Assembly: GCA_031216915.1 (NCBI GenBank)
Contig: CM062290.1
Span: forward strand, 384,754,718-384,818,717
DNA from: Pictodentalium vernedei
Lineage: Eukaryota; Mollusca; Scaphopoda; Dentaliida; Dentaliidae
Direction of reading: 5' to 3'
DNA length: 64,000 nucleotides
Below the pieces are notes generated by a model that ran no database searches, had not been told where the DNA came from, and worked only from the letters and a program-made list of their open reading frames with translations. This document shows, in pieces, positions 21,091 through 32,776 of this stretch (positions within the stretch are counted from its first letter, which is position 1; each line of letters starts with the position of its first letter). The position numbers and the translations under genes were made by a program.

Positions 21091-24000
21091 AATTCATGGA
21101 TTGCCGGAAAGTTGCCGTCGAAGAGAAGCTCCTCCGAGAACGAAGCGACTCTGAGAGAGTTCTTAACCTACTATCCACGCGTGGATGTAGCTAGGGCTGC
21201 ATCACGTCTAACCAACTCCAATCAGCCACTGAAGGGCGGAGTTATACGTGAACAAACTACTGCCCTCAAAAGAAATTACATTGAGAATAATATCCCGTAA
21301 ATCTTTTCTTGAAGACGTAATGATAACGCCTCAGTAAGGCGGATTACGTATAATAAAGCGTCTAAGTTAAGTCTACTATACATAATGTCGTTCCCAACAT
21401 TGAAATTGGAAAAGACATAAACGGCGAAAAAGAATATATGCAGTCTTTAATCACACCGTCTAGACGCATATGAACTCTCGGTATGCCCTGCTCTGCCAAA
21501 ATAAACTATATGTAAAAAAGATAAAATGGCAGAAATGAGCCACGCGGACAAGAAACTAAACTATCATGCTTAGTAGCAGGCTTGTATAAATATATATATA
21601 TATAGCGTCGAAAAATAAAACACATGTTGTAATGACAATATTGGACTGCGTCGGTAAGTCAGGGACAATGTCCCTGTACCGATCGAAAAATCCGAGTCCA
21701 ATGACGCTATAAGTCTCTTATCCAAGATCGCAGCAATGAAGTCCGAAAAATAATCACTGGAAGAAATGCCAGAAGATATGAAAGGCATCTTCCGATACTA
21801 CTAAAGGGAAAACTCGAAATCTTTCGAATCCCTTTCGCCATCCTGTCGGACCCTATAAAGCGTTCGGTCGTCCGTAGCTTGATGCAACCGCGGACCGCAC
21901 CGACCCAGCGCCGTCGGATAATTCCTGATTCGACCGAGAAACCGTCAATTGCTGGGATGCTGCGAAACAACTGTGCTAACTCGGATAGCACGTCCGTCAC
22001 TGAGGCCTGAGGAGCTGCGGTCTTACGATGCATTGCCGCAGGAAGCTCCGAGATCGTTACCCCGTGCATACTTCCAATATGCGAGCGAACGGAGTGTATA
22101 GGCCTCGTGTCCCTTGGCTACCGGATGGTGAGACCTATTCGCTGTGGAATCACTGAATGCCGAAACTGATCGGATACTCGAGGTCACGTAGCCAATGTGC
22201 GGTCGTGTGCCCTGCTGTGAGGATGAGGAAGCATTAAAGACAGTCTCTCGGACTGTCAATATAACGGAGCGTCCCGAGCAACGGACATATGCTCCGAATG
22301 TAAAATATCTGAACCACAACATGCGGTCCCCTATGTTGTTGGCTTCCTCCGATCTGTCCTCAATCTGCCGTCACTGGGTGAGTACTAAAGAAATTAAAGT
22401 GCTCGCATCACCCAAATCTCCTTCCTAGACCGCAACGGACGAACCCGGCAGCCGAACCATTCGATGAATGTACGCTACACCGGGTGAGCTAGCGAAAGTC
22501 ACTCCGTAAGCGATAGACATATTCCATGAGCACTTATTGCCGCTAACTCTTCATTAACTATGACGACAGAGGCACACTTTTGAAAGACATCTCCATAACT
22601 CTTCGAACAAGAAACCAGAAATGCTTGGATAGCAAGCATAAAATAATAATATATATAGCGTCGTTCAATAATTCGAAAGTTTGTGTGACATTATTGGACT
22701 ATGTCGGAACTGAGGGACGATGTCCCTGAACCGAACCAAAAATTTCTAAGTCCACCGACGCTATCAGTTTCTTATCCGGCATCGCAGCATATGTTGTTCC
22801 GAAAGGGAAAGCTTGAAATCCACCGAATCCCTTTCGGTATCCCGTCGGACCGGATGAAACTTTCGGACGTCCGTACCCGCTTCCGCGGAGCGTCCCGACC
22901 CAGCATCGTCGGATAAAATATATGCGACAGATTCAGTTGATGCTGGGATGCTGCGATAAACTGTGCTATTAAGGAAAGCACGTCCGTTCCCGAGGCCTGT
23001 GCAGTAGCGGACTTACGATGCATTGCCGCTGGAAGCTCCGTGTACGTTGACTCCCGCACACTTCCTATGCGAACGTCCGGAGTCTGCAGGCCTCGAGTCC
23101 CCGGCTACCGACCCAGCGCTGTCGGATAATTCTCGATCCGACACCGTTTCTGTCGGCTGCTGGGATGCTGCGATAAGCTGTGCTATGTGCACAAGAATGT
23201 CCGGCGTCGAGACCTGCGGAGGCGCAGTCTATCGGTGCTTCGCCGAGGGCAGCTCCGCATCAGATGGCTCCCGCATACTTCCTATGCGAACGTCCGGAGT
23301 CCATCGGTCTCGAATCCCTGGCTGCCGGATGGTGTGACCTGGTCGCCGAAGAATCCTTGATCGGCGAAGCTGGTAATATATCGGCGGTCACGCAGCCAAG
23401 GTGCGGTCGTGTGCGCTGACGAGAAGAGGAAGCCTTAGCAGTCTCAGCGGACTGCCTATACAACGGAGCGTCCCGAGCGACGGACGTATGCTCCGCTAAC
23501 AACACATTTGTACCACAACATCTGGGGCCAGATGTTGTTGAACGAGAGAGGGGCCTCTCTCGCTTGCCGTCCGGATGGACCGGAACGAGCTATGAACCGG
23601 ACTAAAAGGCTTCCTCCGTTCTCCCTCCGATCCGCCGTCACTGGGTGTGCATTAAGTTAATTTTATAGTGCTCGCATCACCCCAAAATTCCTTCTAGACC
23701 GCAACGGACGAACCCGGCTGTCGAACCATTCGGTGAATGGACGCTACACCGGGCGAGCTAGCGGACGTCAAAGGCCGTCGAACCTACTAGGGTCCTCTTA
23801 GGCAATTGGCGTATTACATGAGCACTTTTCCGCTAGCCCTTCATTAATTGTGACGACGGAGGCACACTGTTGGAAGACATCACAGATACATCACCCTAAT
23901 CTTGATCGTCTGAAATAGAAATTGATAAAGTAGAGTGACCCTGCGGGGAAAGGATCGGAGTGTCCAAATCCCCAACAACATACCGTGACATACGCTTCCC

Positions 24001-24123
24001 ATATTGTCATCGAAATCATACGATACAGAACAGGAGTTAATGCGAGTACACTGACCACATATAGAATGATAATAAGGTCAGAGGAAGACTTCCTCTTAAA
24101 ACAATTGATCAATATCCTTTCAA
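21091..24123 (-). pseudogene. gag remnant of DIRS B with partial triplication
   Basis: Gag-like sequence occurs in three staggered blocks, about 21091-22620, 22650-23105 and 23108-24123. The middle-gag segment ('agcgtcg...aata' to 'gaacgtccgga') restarts at each block. The first two blocks are strongly diverged. The third begins almost identical to copy C (35434-35790) and then decays again. Rearrangement and possibly gene conversion are inferred. Confidence 0.72.
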
Positions 24124-25017
24124 TGTGAAAAGAAAACAAGTCCTGGTACTCGCACTAACCCCTGGCAATCAAAATACATAATAATAATATGATCCATTAA
24201 TATAGAAAAAATAATTGAAATCAAAATATTTTGAAAAAATATTTTTTCAGAACAGCCCAAGTTTCTGAAAAGTAACGTTGAGCCCCAATGGATCCCAAGC
24301 CTAAGTGTGGACAAAAATTTTAAAAATATTTTAAACAATTTATTCAACACTTACGAACAATAATAATGTATCTAGTTATGATTAAAATAACATAAAGATA
24401 TTATTATTTAGAAATCCCCCCCTCACACAGAGGGCTGTTGTAAATGTAAACAATGAGTGTAAAAACACTAAAATAAGACTCCAGGCACCCAGGCCCGAAA
24501 TCAGTTACCAAAAATACACCATCTGATGCAAAACAGAGACTTCCAGGGAAGAAACTGCAGAACATCAGATGGTAGATGCAGAACACAACGCCTAACCACC
24601 CGTAGGTGAAGACGTAAACATGGGGAAAGAACAGAATTCATTCTGTTATTAAGCTAAAACTCCCAAGAAATTTTAGTAATAATAATTACAGAAACTATGC
24701 CAAAAGCATGGGAGAATAGCAAGGGGGAACTTAAAGGACAGGGAGAGAGGAAAAACACTTGAAAAAACAGTGTAACTAAATAATCAGAATGACAACAAAA
24801 TGGCTGCTGCCTTGAAAATAGGTAACTTAACATAATTTCATTAAAAAATTTTAAGTTACAGCCCTGATAATATTCTGTCACACATTCTTTTCCTCTCCTC
24901 CTTTTCTATCCTCCTTAGAATCACCATTTCACTAATATTTATGTGTCTGGCATCATTTAAACTGAGATTTAAAAGCACAAAGATCAGTCAGATGTTAACT
25001 GATGAAGGGCCAAACTT

Positions 25018-25218
25018 AGAATGATAAATGGCGCCAATTTCGGAACGTCCTTGACACTGCGCATGCGCAGTGGGGGCGAGGTGTGGAGGGCCTTTCAGGA
25101 CATGTTTTCTTTAGTTTTAGATGCAAATTTTGGGGATTGGGGGGCAAAATTTGTGTTTGGCCCTATATTTTAAGAGTTAGCACCAGCTATGTCTGGGTCA
25201 TTGGTACAGTATAAAAAT
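25018..25218 (-). repeat. Right inverted terminal repeat of DIRS B
   Basis: Ends GGTACAGTATAAAAAT. Inverted copy of 18219-18443 over about 200 bp. Confidence 0.88.
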
Positions 25219-25568
25219 ATTCTGTAATATACGTTAAACTCCCAAGAAATTAAATAAAAAAATTCATTTTAACAGGAAGGGTTAAAGGAAGGATAGGGAA
25301 GGAATACTGAACAAACAGTGGAATAATCATTAGCAAGAATGATGAAGTCAGGTGTATGTCCCAAAAATAGGAAACATGAAATAATTTTTATAATTATTAT
25401 AAAGTTACAGCCCTGAACGTCTGAAAACCACCGTAGTTCACTTCCATCATCCATTAACAGCCTTGGATCCACCAATTCTTGCATTTATTTGTGTCTGGCA
25501 TCCTCAAAAAAAGAGATTTTAAAGCACAGATGTCAGCTCATTATTACTGACTTTAGGGCCAAACAAAA

Positions 25569-25786
25569 AATAATGTTGGCGCCAATTCTGGTCTCTTCCT
25601 GAACACTGCGCATGTGCAGAGAGTAAGAGTATGGAGGGCCAGATAGGACTTTTAATTTTTGGTTTTGTATGCAAATTTTGGGGACTGGGGGGGGGGGGGG
25701 GCAGGGGGGGTCAAAATTTGTGTTTGGCCTTTGTAAATTTCGAGTTTGCACCAGCTAGTCTGGGCAATTGGTTGTCGTATAAAAAT
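25569..25786 (-). repeat. Right inverted terminal repeat of H
   Basis: Pairs with 16739-16967. It contains TTGGCGCCAA and an expanded G-run at about 25687-25711. Confidence 0.8.
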
Positions 25787-25849
25787 ACACATTGTGATGG
25801 TTTTTCAACTTTATTGAATGGTACCACTGACATCATTTTACATTAACAA

Positions 25850-26356
25850 TTGAACAATTGCAATTTGCAAATGATAATAAAATGCAGTTTATGAATCATC
25901 ACAAAATGCTTGGCAACAATCTTTTGAACCGATGTTCCAGGAACCGTTGCCATTGTCATCAGATTGCCCACAATCGGCCGATTGTGGTGGCCAGTTCCGA
26001 TCATCAGTTGGACACTAATTAAATTAAATATATCTGGATGCCTAGTCTGTATTTGTTTCTTTATTTTATTGTGCCATCTCTCCAAGTGGTTAGTTGTTCT
26101 TTGCACTTCAGTTAGAAAATGACTCCAGAGGCCTTGGTTAGTTGTGACATAATCATAGAAGTGTGTGGCATCCATGGAGGAATCTTATTCCCAAACTCCT
26201 TGAGAGCATTCAACCACATATCTTCACCTAATGGCAACATAGCAGCATGATTCACAAGTGTGAGCACGTTCTCGTCATTACTGTATGGAATCTACATCCC
26301 AGTGTTTTGCGCCATATATTGTGTGTAATGGAAAAGCACCCTTTTATGGTGATGCC
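25850..26356 (-). pseudogene. MULE-type transposase C-terminal remnant
   Basis: Read on the minus strand, it carries a run of motifs typical of MULE transposases and FLYWCH-associated proteins: GCFFHYTQY near 26340, then YSNDENVLTLVNHAAMLPLG, then after a frameshift near 26175 THFYDYVTTNQGLWSHFL and RTTNHLERWHNKIKKQIQTR followed by HPDIFNLI. It has one in-frame stop and at least one frameshift. The N-terminal catalytic part is not seen. It would once have acted as a DNA-transposon transposase or a domesticated relative. No terminal repeats were identified. Confidence 0.68.
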
Positions 26357-28016
26357 GGGAAATATAAATCTACCTGCATTTTGTTAAGCAGATTCAAAGA
26401 CCACAAATAACGTTTATGATTTAGTATCAGGTCATGTTTGGCGCAAGCTGATTTAAGTGACAGGAAAAAAGCCAGTAAATACTTTCCCTTTTTGCCAGGA
26501 AGAAGGGCATACACAAGTGGAAAAATCTACTAATTAACAAAGCCATGCAGGGTATAAAATTGTGCAAAGAAGGAACACTGGATATAATGCTGTGCATAAT
26601 ACACACATTATCTCTAATCATGACACAATTCATGAAAATGATTAAAAAAGTTGTTCAGAACAAGTTGTTCTAACCCAAAGTGGGGAAATTGGAACAGCCA
26701 ATTAACAGGTATGAAATTCAGAAAGTGGGACATTTGGGATTAAATCCCTATGGTTCTGCCAGACAAGAAGTCCCTGTAATAAAGTCTGGTTCCAACCCGC
26801 AAGTCCCTCATAGATTTTGCGAACCATTACATTTACACATCTACATACTGTAAAGCACAAAAGGCCTATTAGAACTGTCTATAAAAGACATAAATAATGT
26901 CTTCTTTAAAATGTGTTAGCAACAAAAGCTCAAGTTCAAATTTGTAACAATGTTTTGGATGGGTACACATAAAACAGGATAAATTTGTAAAATTTTGCCT
27001 TTTGTATGTAAATGTACATGTATTGTAAGATTGTAATATTATGCCACAAGTCCAAAGTTATTAGATTGTATCTAAGTAAGTAAATTATATCCCAAAGTAC
27101 TTATGTGTAAGACAAAAAAACTCACCAAAATTAAAATATAAATATGAAGGGTTTTTTTCACTACAGAACAGGTTGCACTCAGAAGGGTGAAACAGAACTC
27201 TCAAACTCAGTGATTAACCGATGTTTGGCAATCAAATTTGTGATTAACTGATGTCCGGCAATGAAATCTGACATCGGCCGATTTTAAACCATCAGTGGAC
27301 TATCGGTAGAAGTGTTTGAACATCGGTTCATGCAATGATTGGCAAGAATCAAGATTGGTCTAATCTCACTGATTGGTCTATCTTCCCCTTGATAGCCGCT
27401 CACAATGAATGTGCCACATGTCGGGCAATGACTCTATGCAATACTACATCAGCAGAAACAAGTTAACAGTGTGGCATCTTTGATCATTGATCAACGAAGC
27501 CACATTGTTAACCTGTTTCTGCTTATGTCGTATTTTTACTTTGAAACACGCAGTGACACGCTCCTGAGGTCAATGAACCAATCAACGTGACTGTAATGTA
27601 AAATTAACCCAATTCTATGCATTCTTGAACATACTACAGTCGGCTCCAGTTAATATAATACCCTGCGTGCAGACAAATTTTATTATTATAAGAGGAACAG
27701 GATTTCATCAGCAACACGGCAACAGTGTGGACGCTTGATCTGCATCCAGCTAGCTGTAATACATGTGTATTAGAAAGAATTCGTCTTGAAAACTGATGAA
27801 GAGTCATTTTTATCAATCATATGAGTTTACCTAAAATTTATTGCCCATACAATAATATGTTGATATTTTTTTCAAAACTCTTCAAAAAGATGGTATAATT
27901 CCAACGAATGAATTCAGAAGTACATGTGCTCAATTTTGACATTTGTTCTACTGGCTGACCTTGTTAAATGTTCGCAAGAGACAAACCTTACTGATTGACT
28001 GTAACTGGATGTAATT
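26357..28016. other. Anonymous sequence with one large palindrome
   Basis: AT-rich with no supported gene. Contains the foldback at 27440-27534 and several short motifs around CATCGG/CCGATG at 27210-27330. Confidence 0.5.
27440..27534. repeat. 95-bp foldback palindrome
   Basis: Arms of about 47 nt, AATACTACATCAGCAGAAAC outward-in and GTTTCTGCTTATGTCGTATT on the other side, pair with few mismatches around the centre TTGATCATTGATCAA. It is MITE-like, and no target duplication is evident. Confidence 0.75.
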
Positions 28017-29708
28017 GAAAGGGCGGAGTTATATGTGGAATAAGCTACTGCCCTTGAAAGAAGTCTTAATGAGGATTGTATATCCTGGAATTCTTTCCCT
28101 TTAAGATGCAGTGATAACGCCTTTGTAAGGTGGTCTGCGTATGATAAAGCGTCTAAGCTGGCTCTGTTAGACGTAATTGTTGTTTCCAACGCCACAGTTG
28201 GAATGGACATAGACGACGGTAATGACAATTCCAAGTCTTCCGCCTCGTCGTCTAGACGCAGAGGAACTCTCGGTATGCCCTGCCCTGCCATATCGAATTT
28301 ATTCCTTGAATTGATGAAAGGCAGGTTACGAGCATTGGCGGACAAGAAACCAGCTTTGCCTGTTTTGGAAGCAAGCTTAAAGATAGCGTCGTTCAATAAT
28401 TCAAATGTTCTTGTGACATTATTGGACTGTGACCTAAACTCAGGGACGATGTCTCTGAACCGCTCGAAGAATTCAGTGTCCAATGACGCTATCAGTCTCT
28501 TATCCGGCATCGCAGCAGTCTGGCCCGACGGAACAACTTGAGGAAGGTAGTGCCGGATGAAATCTACGGCACCTTTGTGTTGTTCCGAAAGGGATAGCTC
28601 CAAGTCCTCAGTATCCCTTTCGCCATCCGGTCGGACCTCATGATGCTCCCGGTCGTCCGCACCCGATGCTTCGGCGGAGCGTACCGACCCAGCGCCGTCG
28701 GATAATTCCTGATCCGACAACGATTCTGTCGTTTGCTGGGATAATTTGTGCTATCTGAGCTAGCACGTCCGTCATCGAGGCCTGCGGAGTAGCGGTCTTT
28801 TGCTGTTTAGCCGCCGGAAGCTCCGCATCAACTGACTCCCGCATACTTCTCTTATGTGAATGTCCGGAGTCTACCGGCCTCTTGTCCCTGGCTACCGGAT
28901 GGTGTGACCTGGTCGCCGTGGAATCCCTGATCGGCAAAGCTGGCTGAATATCCGCGGTCACATAGCCAAGGTGCGGTCGTGTGCGCTGCTGAGAGGATGA
29001 GGAAGCCTGTACAGTCTCTCCGGACTGCCTATATAATGGAACGTCCCGAGCGGCGGACGTATGCTCCGCTTGCGAAACATTTTGTACCACAACATCTGGT
29101 CCCAGATGTTGTTGTACGAGAGAGGGGCCTCTCTCGCTCGCGGCCCGGCTGGACCTGGACGAGCTAGGAACCGGACTACAAGGCTTCCTCCGATCTCTCC
29201 TCTTATCGGCCGTCACTGGGTGTGCACCTTGTTTGTTTATAGTGCTCGCATCACCTGAAACTCATTCCTGGACTGCAACGGACGAACCCGGCTGCCGAAC
29301 CATTCGGTGAATGGACGCTACACCGGGAGAGCTAGCGGACGACAGCGTCGTCGATCCTACTAGGGACCTCTTAGGCAACTGGCGTATCTCCATGAGCACT
29401 TTTGCCGCTAGCTCTTCATTTGATTGTGACGACGGAAGCGCACCTTTGGAAGATAACATGGAAACATCACCCTGTTCTTGTTCCTCTGAAATAGAAACTG
29501 ATAAACTAGAGTGACCCTGCAAAGAAAGGACCGGCATAGCCCTTTCCCCGCTAACAACATACCGTGACACACGTTTCCAATGTTTGTCATCCCAATATTC
29601 ACATACTGAACAGGAGTTAGTGTGAGTACACTGACTACAATTAATACAATGATCATGAAAGTCAGAGAAAGATTTCCTCTCATTACAATTTGAACAATAT
29701 CCTTTCAT
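28017..29708 (-). pseudogene. gag of DIRS F (truncated and frameshifted)
   Basis: Starts MKGYCSNCNERKSFSDFH with the same Cys/His cluster as copy C. The frame is interrupted by indels near 29262-29280 and again near 28740. The C-terminal Arg/Gly tail is lost at the 28017 truncation. Confidence 0.82.
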
Positions 29709-30403
29709 TGTGAAAAGACAACAATAAGTCCTAGTACTCGCACGAACCCCTGAAAACAAAGATACATAATAACATGATCCATTAACATTGAAAAAACAAT
29801 TGAAATCAAAAATAAATTTTGAAAAAATATTTTTTCAGCAAAGCCCAAGTTTCTGAAAAGTAACGTTGAGCCCCAATAATGGATCCCAAGCCTAAGTGTG
29901 GACAAAAATTTTTAAATTATTCTAAATAATTAATGCAACACTTACGAATAATAATAATGTATCTTATAATGAGATAAACTAGTACAAAGGCAAAAAGCCC
30001 CCCTCAAAAGAGACTGTTGCCAATGTAAACAAGAAGTGTATAAACACCAGAAAACATGACTCCAGACACTGACAATCCTGGCCCGAAATCAGTTACCAAA
30101 ATATACACTATCTGATGCAAAACAGAGACTTCCAGGGAAGAATCTGCAGAACATCAGATGGTAGATGCAGAACACTACGCCTAAACACCCATGGGTGAGA
30201 ACGTAAACATGGGGAAAAGAACAGAATTCATTCTGTTACCAAGCTAAATCTCCCAAGAAAGTTTAGTAGTAAACTTACTCAAAAATATGCCAAAAGCATG
30301 GGAGAATAGCAAGGGGGGACTTAAAGGACAAGGAGAGAGGAAACACTGAATAAGCAGTGCAAATTCATAGCAAGAATGACAACAACAGGCCCATGCCTCG
30401 AAA
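28017..30403 (-). mobile_element. DIRS-like copy F, family 1, part 1 (3'-truncated)
   Basis: Homology starts abruptly at about 28017 inside gag. RT, YR, ICR and left repeat are missing. It runs through gag and leader up to 30403, where copy C is inserted. F resumes at 37514-37913. Confidence 0.88.
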
Positions 30404-30631
30404 GTTAAAAAATTTATAGTAATTTATATATTTTTTATACTTACCAATGACCCAGACTTAGCTGGTGCTAACTCTAACAAAACCAGGGCCAAACACAAAT
30501 TTTGCCCCCCAATCCCCAAAATTTGCATCCAAAACAAAAAGAAATCATGTCCTATAGGACCTCCATACTACGCCCCCACTGCGCATGCGCAGTGTCAAGG
30601 ACGTCCCGAAATTGGCGCCAATTATCATTCT
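30404..30631 (+). repeat. Left inverted terminal repeat of DIRS C
   Basis: Starts GTTAAAAAATTTATAG. Contains ACTGCGCATGCGCAGT and AATTGGCGCCAATT intact. Confidence 0.92.
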
Positions 30632-30706
30632 TACTGGCAGTGCCTGGTCAGCGCTATGTACTCAGCGGGGAGGCAAGAGTTCCCAACTCCTGGGAGGGCC
30701 ATCCCC

Positions 30707-30794
30707 GTCTGGGTCATTGGTAAGTATAAAAAATATATAAATTACTATAAATTTTTTAACACTTTTATACTGTACCAATGACCCAGACTTAGCT
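30707..30794. repeat. ICR of DIRS C
   Basis: Complementary to the joined ends of C, with one change in the A-run (TTTAACACTTTTATAC). Confidence 0.9.
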
Positions 30795-31396
30795 GAATAG
30801 TAAAAAGGCTGGAGGGCCTAGGACATAGAGGAAAATCCAATAAGCTCAACATTATAATAAAGAGGTAACCCCTTAAGGAGAAAAGGAGTATTAGACTTTA
30901 CATGTATCTTTCTTATTTAATATTAAATTAGAAAGATACAATACCCTTCATAATTGAGCACAATAATATTCATGTTCTCTATTAACATCCAGTATAACCC
31001 TTATACTAATTATTTTTAAAGTAAGCCAATAAATAAAGTAGTCCAGAGAATTGAGACTCTTTATAGTCATTTAAAAGTGTCCGAGTATTGTATATTAAAG
31101 CCCGTTAGACACTTGACATATACAAATGCTTCACACCAAGCTACACTTTAAAAATAAGACATGAATGAATTTTAACATTAATATTACACTTTAAAACCAT
31201 CCCGGAAGCGACTCAGAAATACTGACTTGGAGGAGGCATTCCCTTGCTTTTCACTATAAAGCAGGTGACCTAAGGGAACACCCGCCCCCCCCCCCCCCCT
31301 TCCCCTTGCCCTGGGTCAAATAGCCCAGAGCGAAGAGGGCAGCCGGACGGAGTCACTGCCGGAACAGAAAGCCTGCATAACTATAGTTGCAACTGT

Positions 31397-32776
31397 TTAG
31401 TGGACGACATTCTGAGCAACAGATAACGGACCTAAACAATGCAGGTCTCCAGAAATGGACTCAATATTTCTGAGATAAAAATTCGTGAATGTGGATGGCT
31501 GAGACCAATAAGCAGCCTTCATTAAATCTGTAATAGCAACACTATTAGCATAAGCCCAAGAAGTAGCAAGAGCTCTTACTTCATGAGCGGAAATCTTAAG
31601 CACAGACTGCTGAGAAGAAGATAAACTCTCATAAGCAGTACGGATAGTTAATTGAATCCATCTAGCAATAGAATGGACCGAAATGTCCCTTCTATTAGGC
31701 ATCAAAGACAGAAAGAAACGTTTCCGTCCCTTTCTGATAAACTGAGATCTCTGTTTATAGATACGTAATGCTCTAACAGGACAGAGTAAAGGCCTACGCC
31801 CGTCTGAAGACGGAAGAGCCTTAATAACAATAGGTTCCGGATATTTATTAGGAGCCTGATTCTTAGCTAAAAAACCCACATTAGTAGTGAAGGTGATAGT
31901 GTTCCCGACACTACGATAGTGAGAATCATCCACCGACAGTGCATGAAGCTCACTGACTCTTCTAGCAGAAGAGAAAGCTAAGAGAAAAGCTGTCTTATAA
32001 GATAAGAATTTGAAATCTACTGTCCCAAGAGGTTCAAATGGCTTTTCCTTCAATTTAAGAAGAACCCAAGCTAAATTCCATTTAGGAATTAATCTAAGAG
32101 TTCTGGGTCTATTTATCGAGAAGTTTCTAACCAACTTAGATAAAGAGACATTAGATCCAATTTGTAAACTATCATGATGTGCATAGGTATCAGATAACAT
32201 AGACCTATAACCCTTAATAGTAACAGGCTGCAGTTTGATTTCGTCAAACAAGTATACTAGAAAGTTTACAATGTCTGGTATAGAGGGATCAAAAATATCT
32301 ACAGAATGATCCCTACACCAACGACGAAAAACCTTCCACTTAGCCGCATAGTTTAGCGAAGAGGAGGTCCTCCTACAGTTAGAAATCGCGTCCACTGCTC
32401 GTCCTGTAAAGTGCTTGCCATGCAAGAAGGACCGCACAACGGAAAAACGTGAAGGTTGAGACCTTGCGGGTTGTGATGGAGTTGACGCGATTTCCCCTGC
32501 GAAAGAAGATCCTCCCGTGGAGGAAGCTTTCGCGGTAGGTCGCACAACAGACACCTGAGTAGATTTATCCACGGTCTCTGTGGCGACAGAGATGCTACCA
32601 ACAGAATCTTGCATTGAGATTGTTTTATCTTTAGCAATACTTGTTGAATTAACGGCGCTGGAGGATACGCATATCCTATCATTCCGTCCCAAGGGATCGA
32701 CAGAGCGTCTACTGCAAATGCTCTCGGATCCGGACACGGAGACACGTCTGCAACTGATTGTTGAGATGTGTCGCAA
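31397..32776 (-). CDS. Tyrosine recombinase of DIRS C
   Basis: 459 open codons covering the full recombinase. The order is the SAM-like N-terminal part, SARRVSEL (Arg near residue 272), HEVRALATSW (His/Arg near 397-400), and FTNFYLRNI with Tyr near 433. All catalytic positions are present. It would cut and join circular element DNA into the genome. In this copy a 4-nt deletion near 32745 breaks the upstream extension of the frame, so the listed upstream limit is not a natural start. It differs from copy A's enzyme by only scattered residues. Confidence 0.87.
   Translation of the reverse strand: MRHISTISCRRVSVSGSESICSRRSVDPLGRNDRICVSSSAVNSTSIAKDKTISMQDSVGSISVATETVDKSTQVSVVRPTAKASSTGGSSFAGEIASTPSQPARSQPSRFSVVRSFLHGKHFTGRAVDAISNCRRTSSSLNYAAKWKVFRRWCRDHSVDIFDPSIPDIVNFLVYLFDEIKLQPVTIKGYRSMLSDTYAHHDSLQIGSNVSLSKLVRNFSINRPRTLRLIPKWNLAWVLLKLKEKPFEPLGTVDFKFLSYKTAFLLAFSSARRVSELHALSVDDSHYRSVGNTITFTTNVGFLAKNQAPNKYPEPIVIKALPSSDGRRPLLCPVRALRIYKQRSQFIRKGRKRFFLSLMPNRRDISVHSIARWIQLTIRTAYESLSSSQQSVLKISAHEVRALATSWAYANSVAITDLMKAAYWSQPSTFTNFYLRNIESISGDLHCLGPLSVAQNVVH

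Larger units (their letters stand above)
18219..25218 (-). mobile_element. DIRS-like retrotransposon, family 1, copy B (old, decayed)
   Basis: A 7000-bp copy with left repeat 18219-18443, ICR 18521-18608 and right repeat 25018-25218, nested in H. All three genes are riddled with indels and stops. The RT core has been deleted, and the gag region is partly triplicated. One gag patch (about 23108-23460) is strikingly closer to copy C than its surroundings. Confidence 0.9.
16739..25786 (-). mobile_element. DIRS-like element H, family 2, internally deleted, hosting copy B
   Basis: Its left terminal repeat is at about 16739-16967 and its right one at about 25569-25786. They are related to family 1 repeats but clearly diverged ('accaatggcccagac', decayed GCATGCAC, retained TTGGCGCCAA). 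The ICR is at 17042-17113. Excluding B (18219-25218) only about 2.05 kb of H remains. It has no gag, RT or YR, so H is a non-autonomous derivative. Joining the flanks of B gives ACAGAATAAAT/ATTCTGTAAT, which aligns with the leader of the other copies. Confidence 0.8.
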
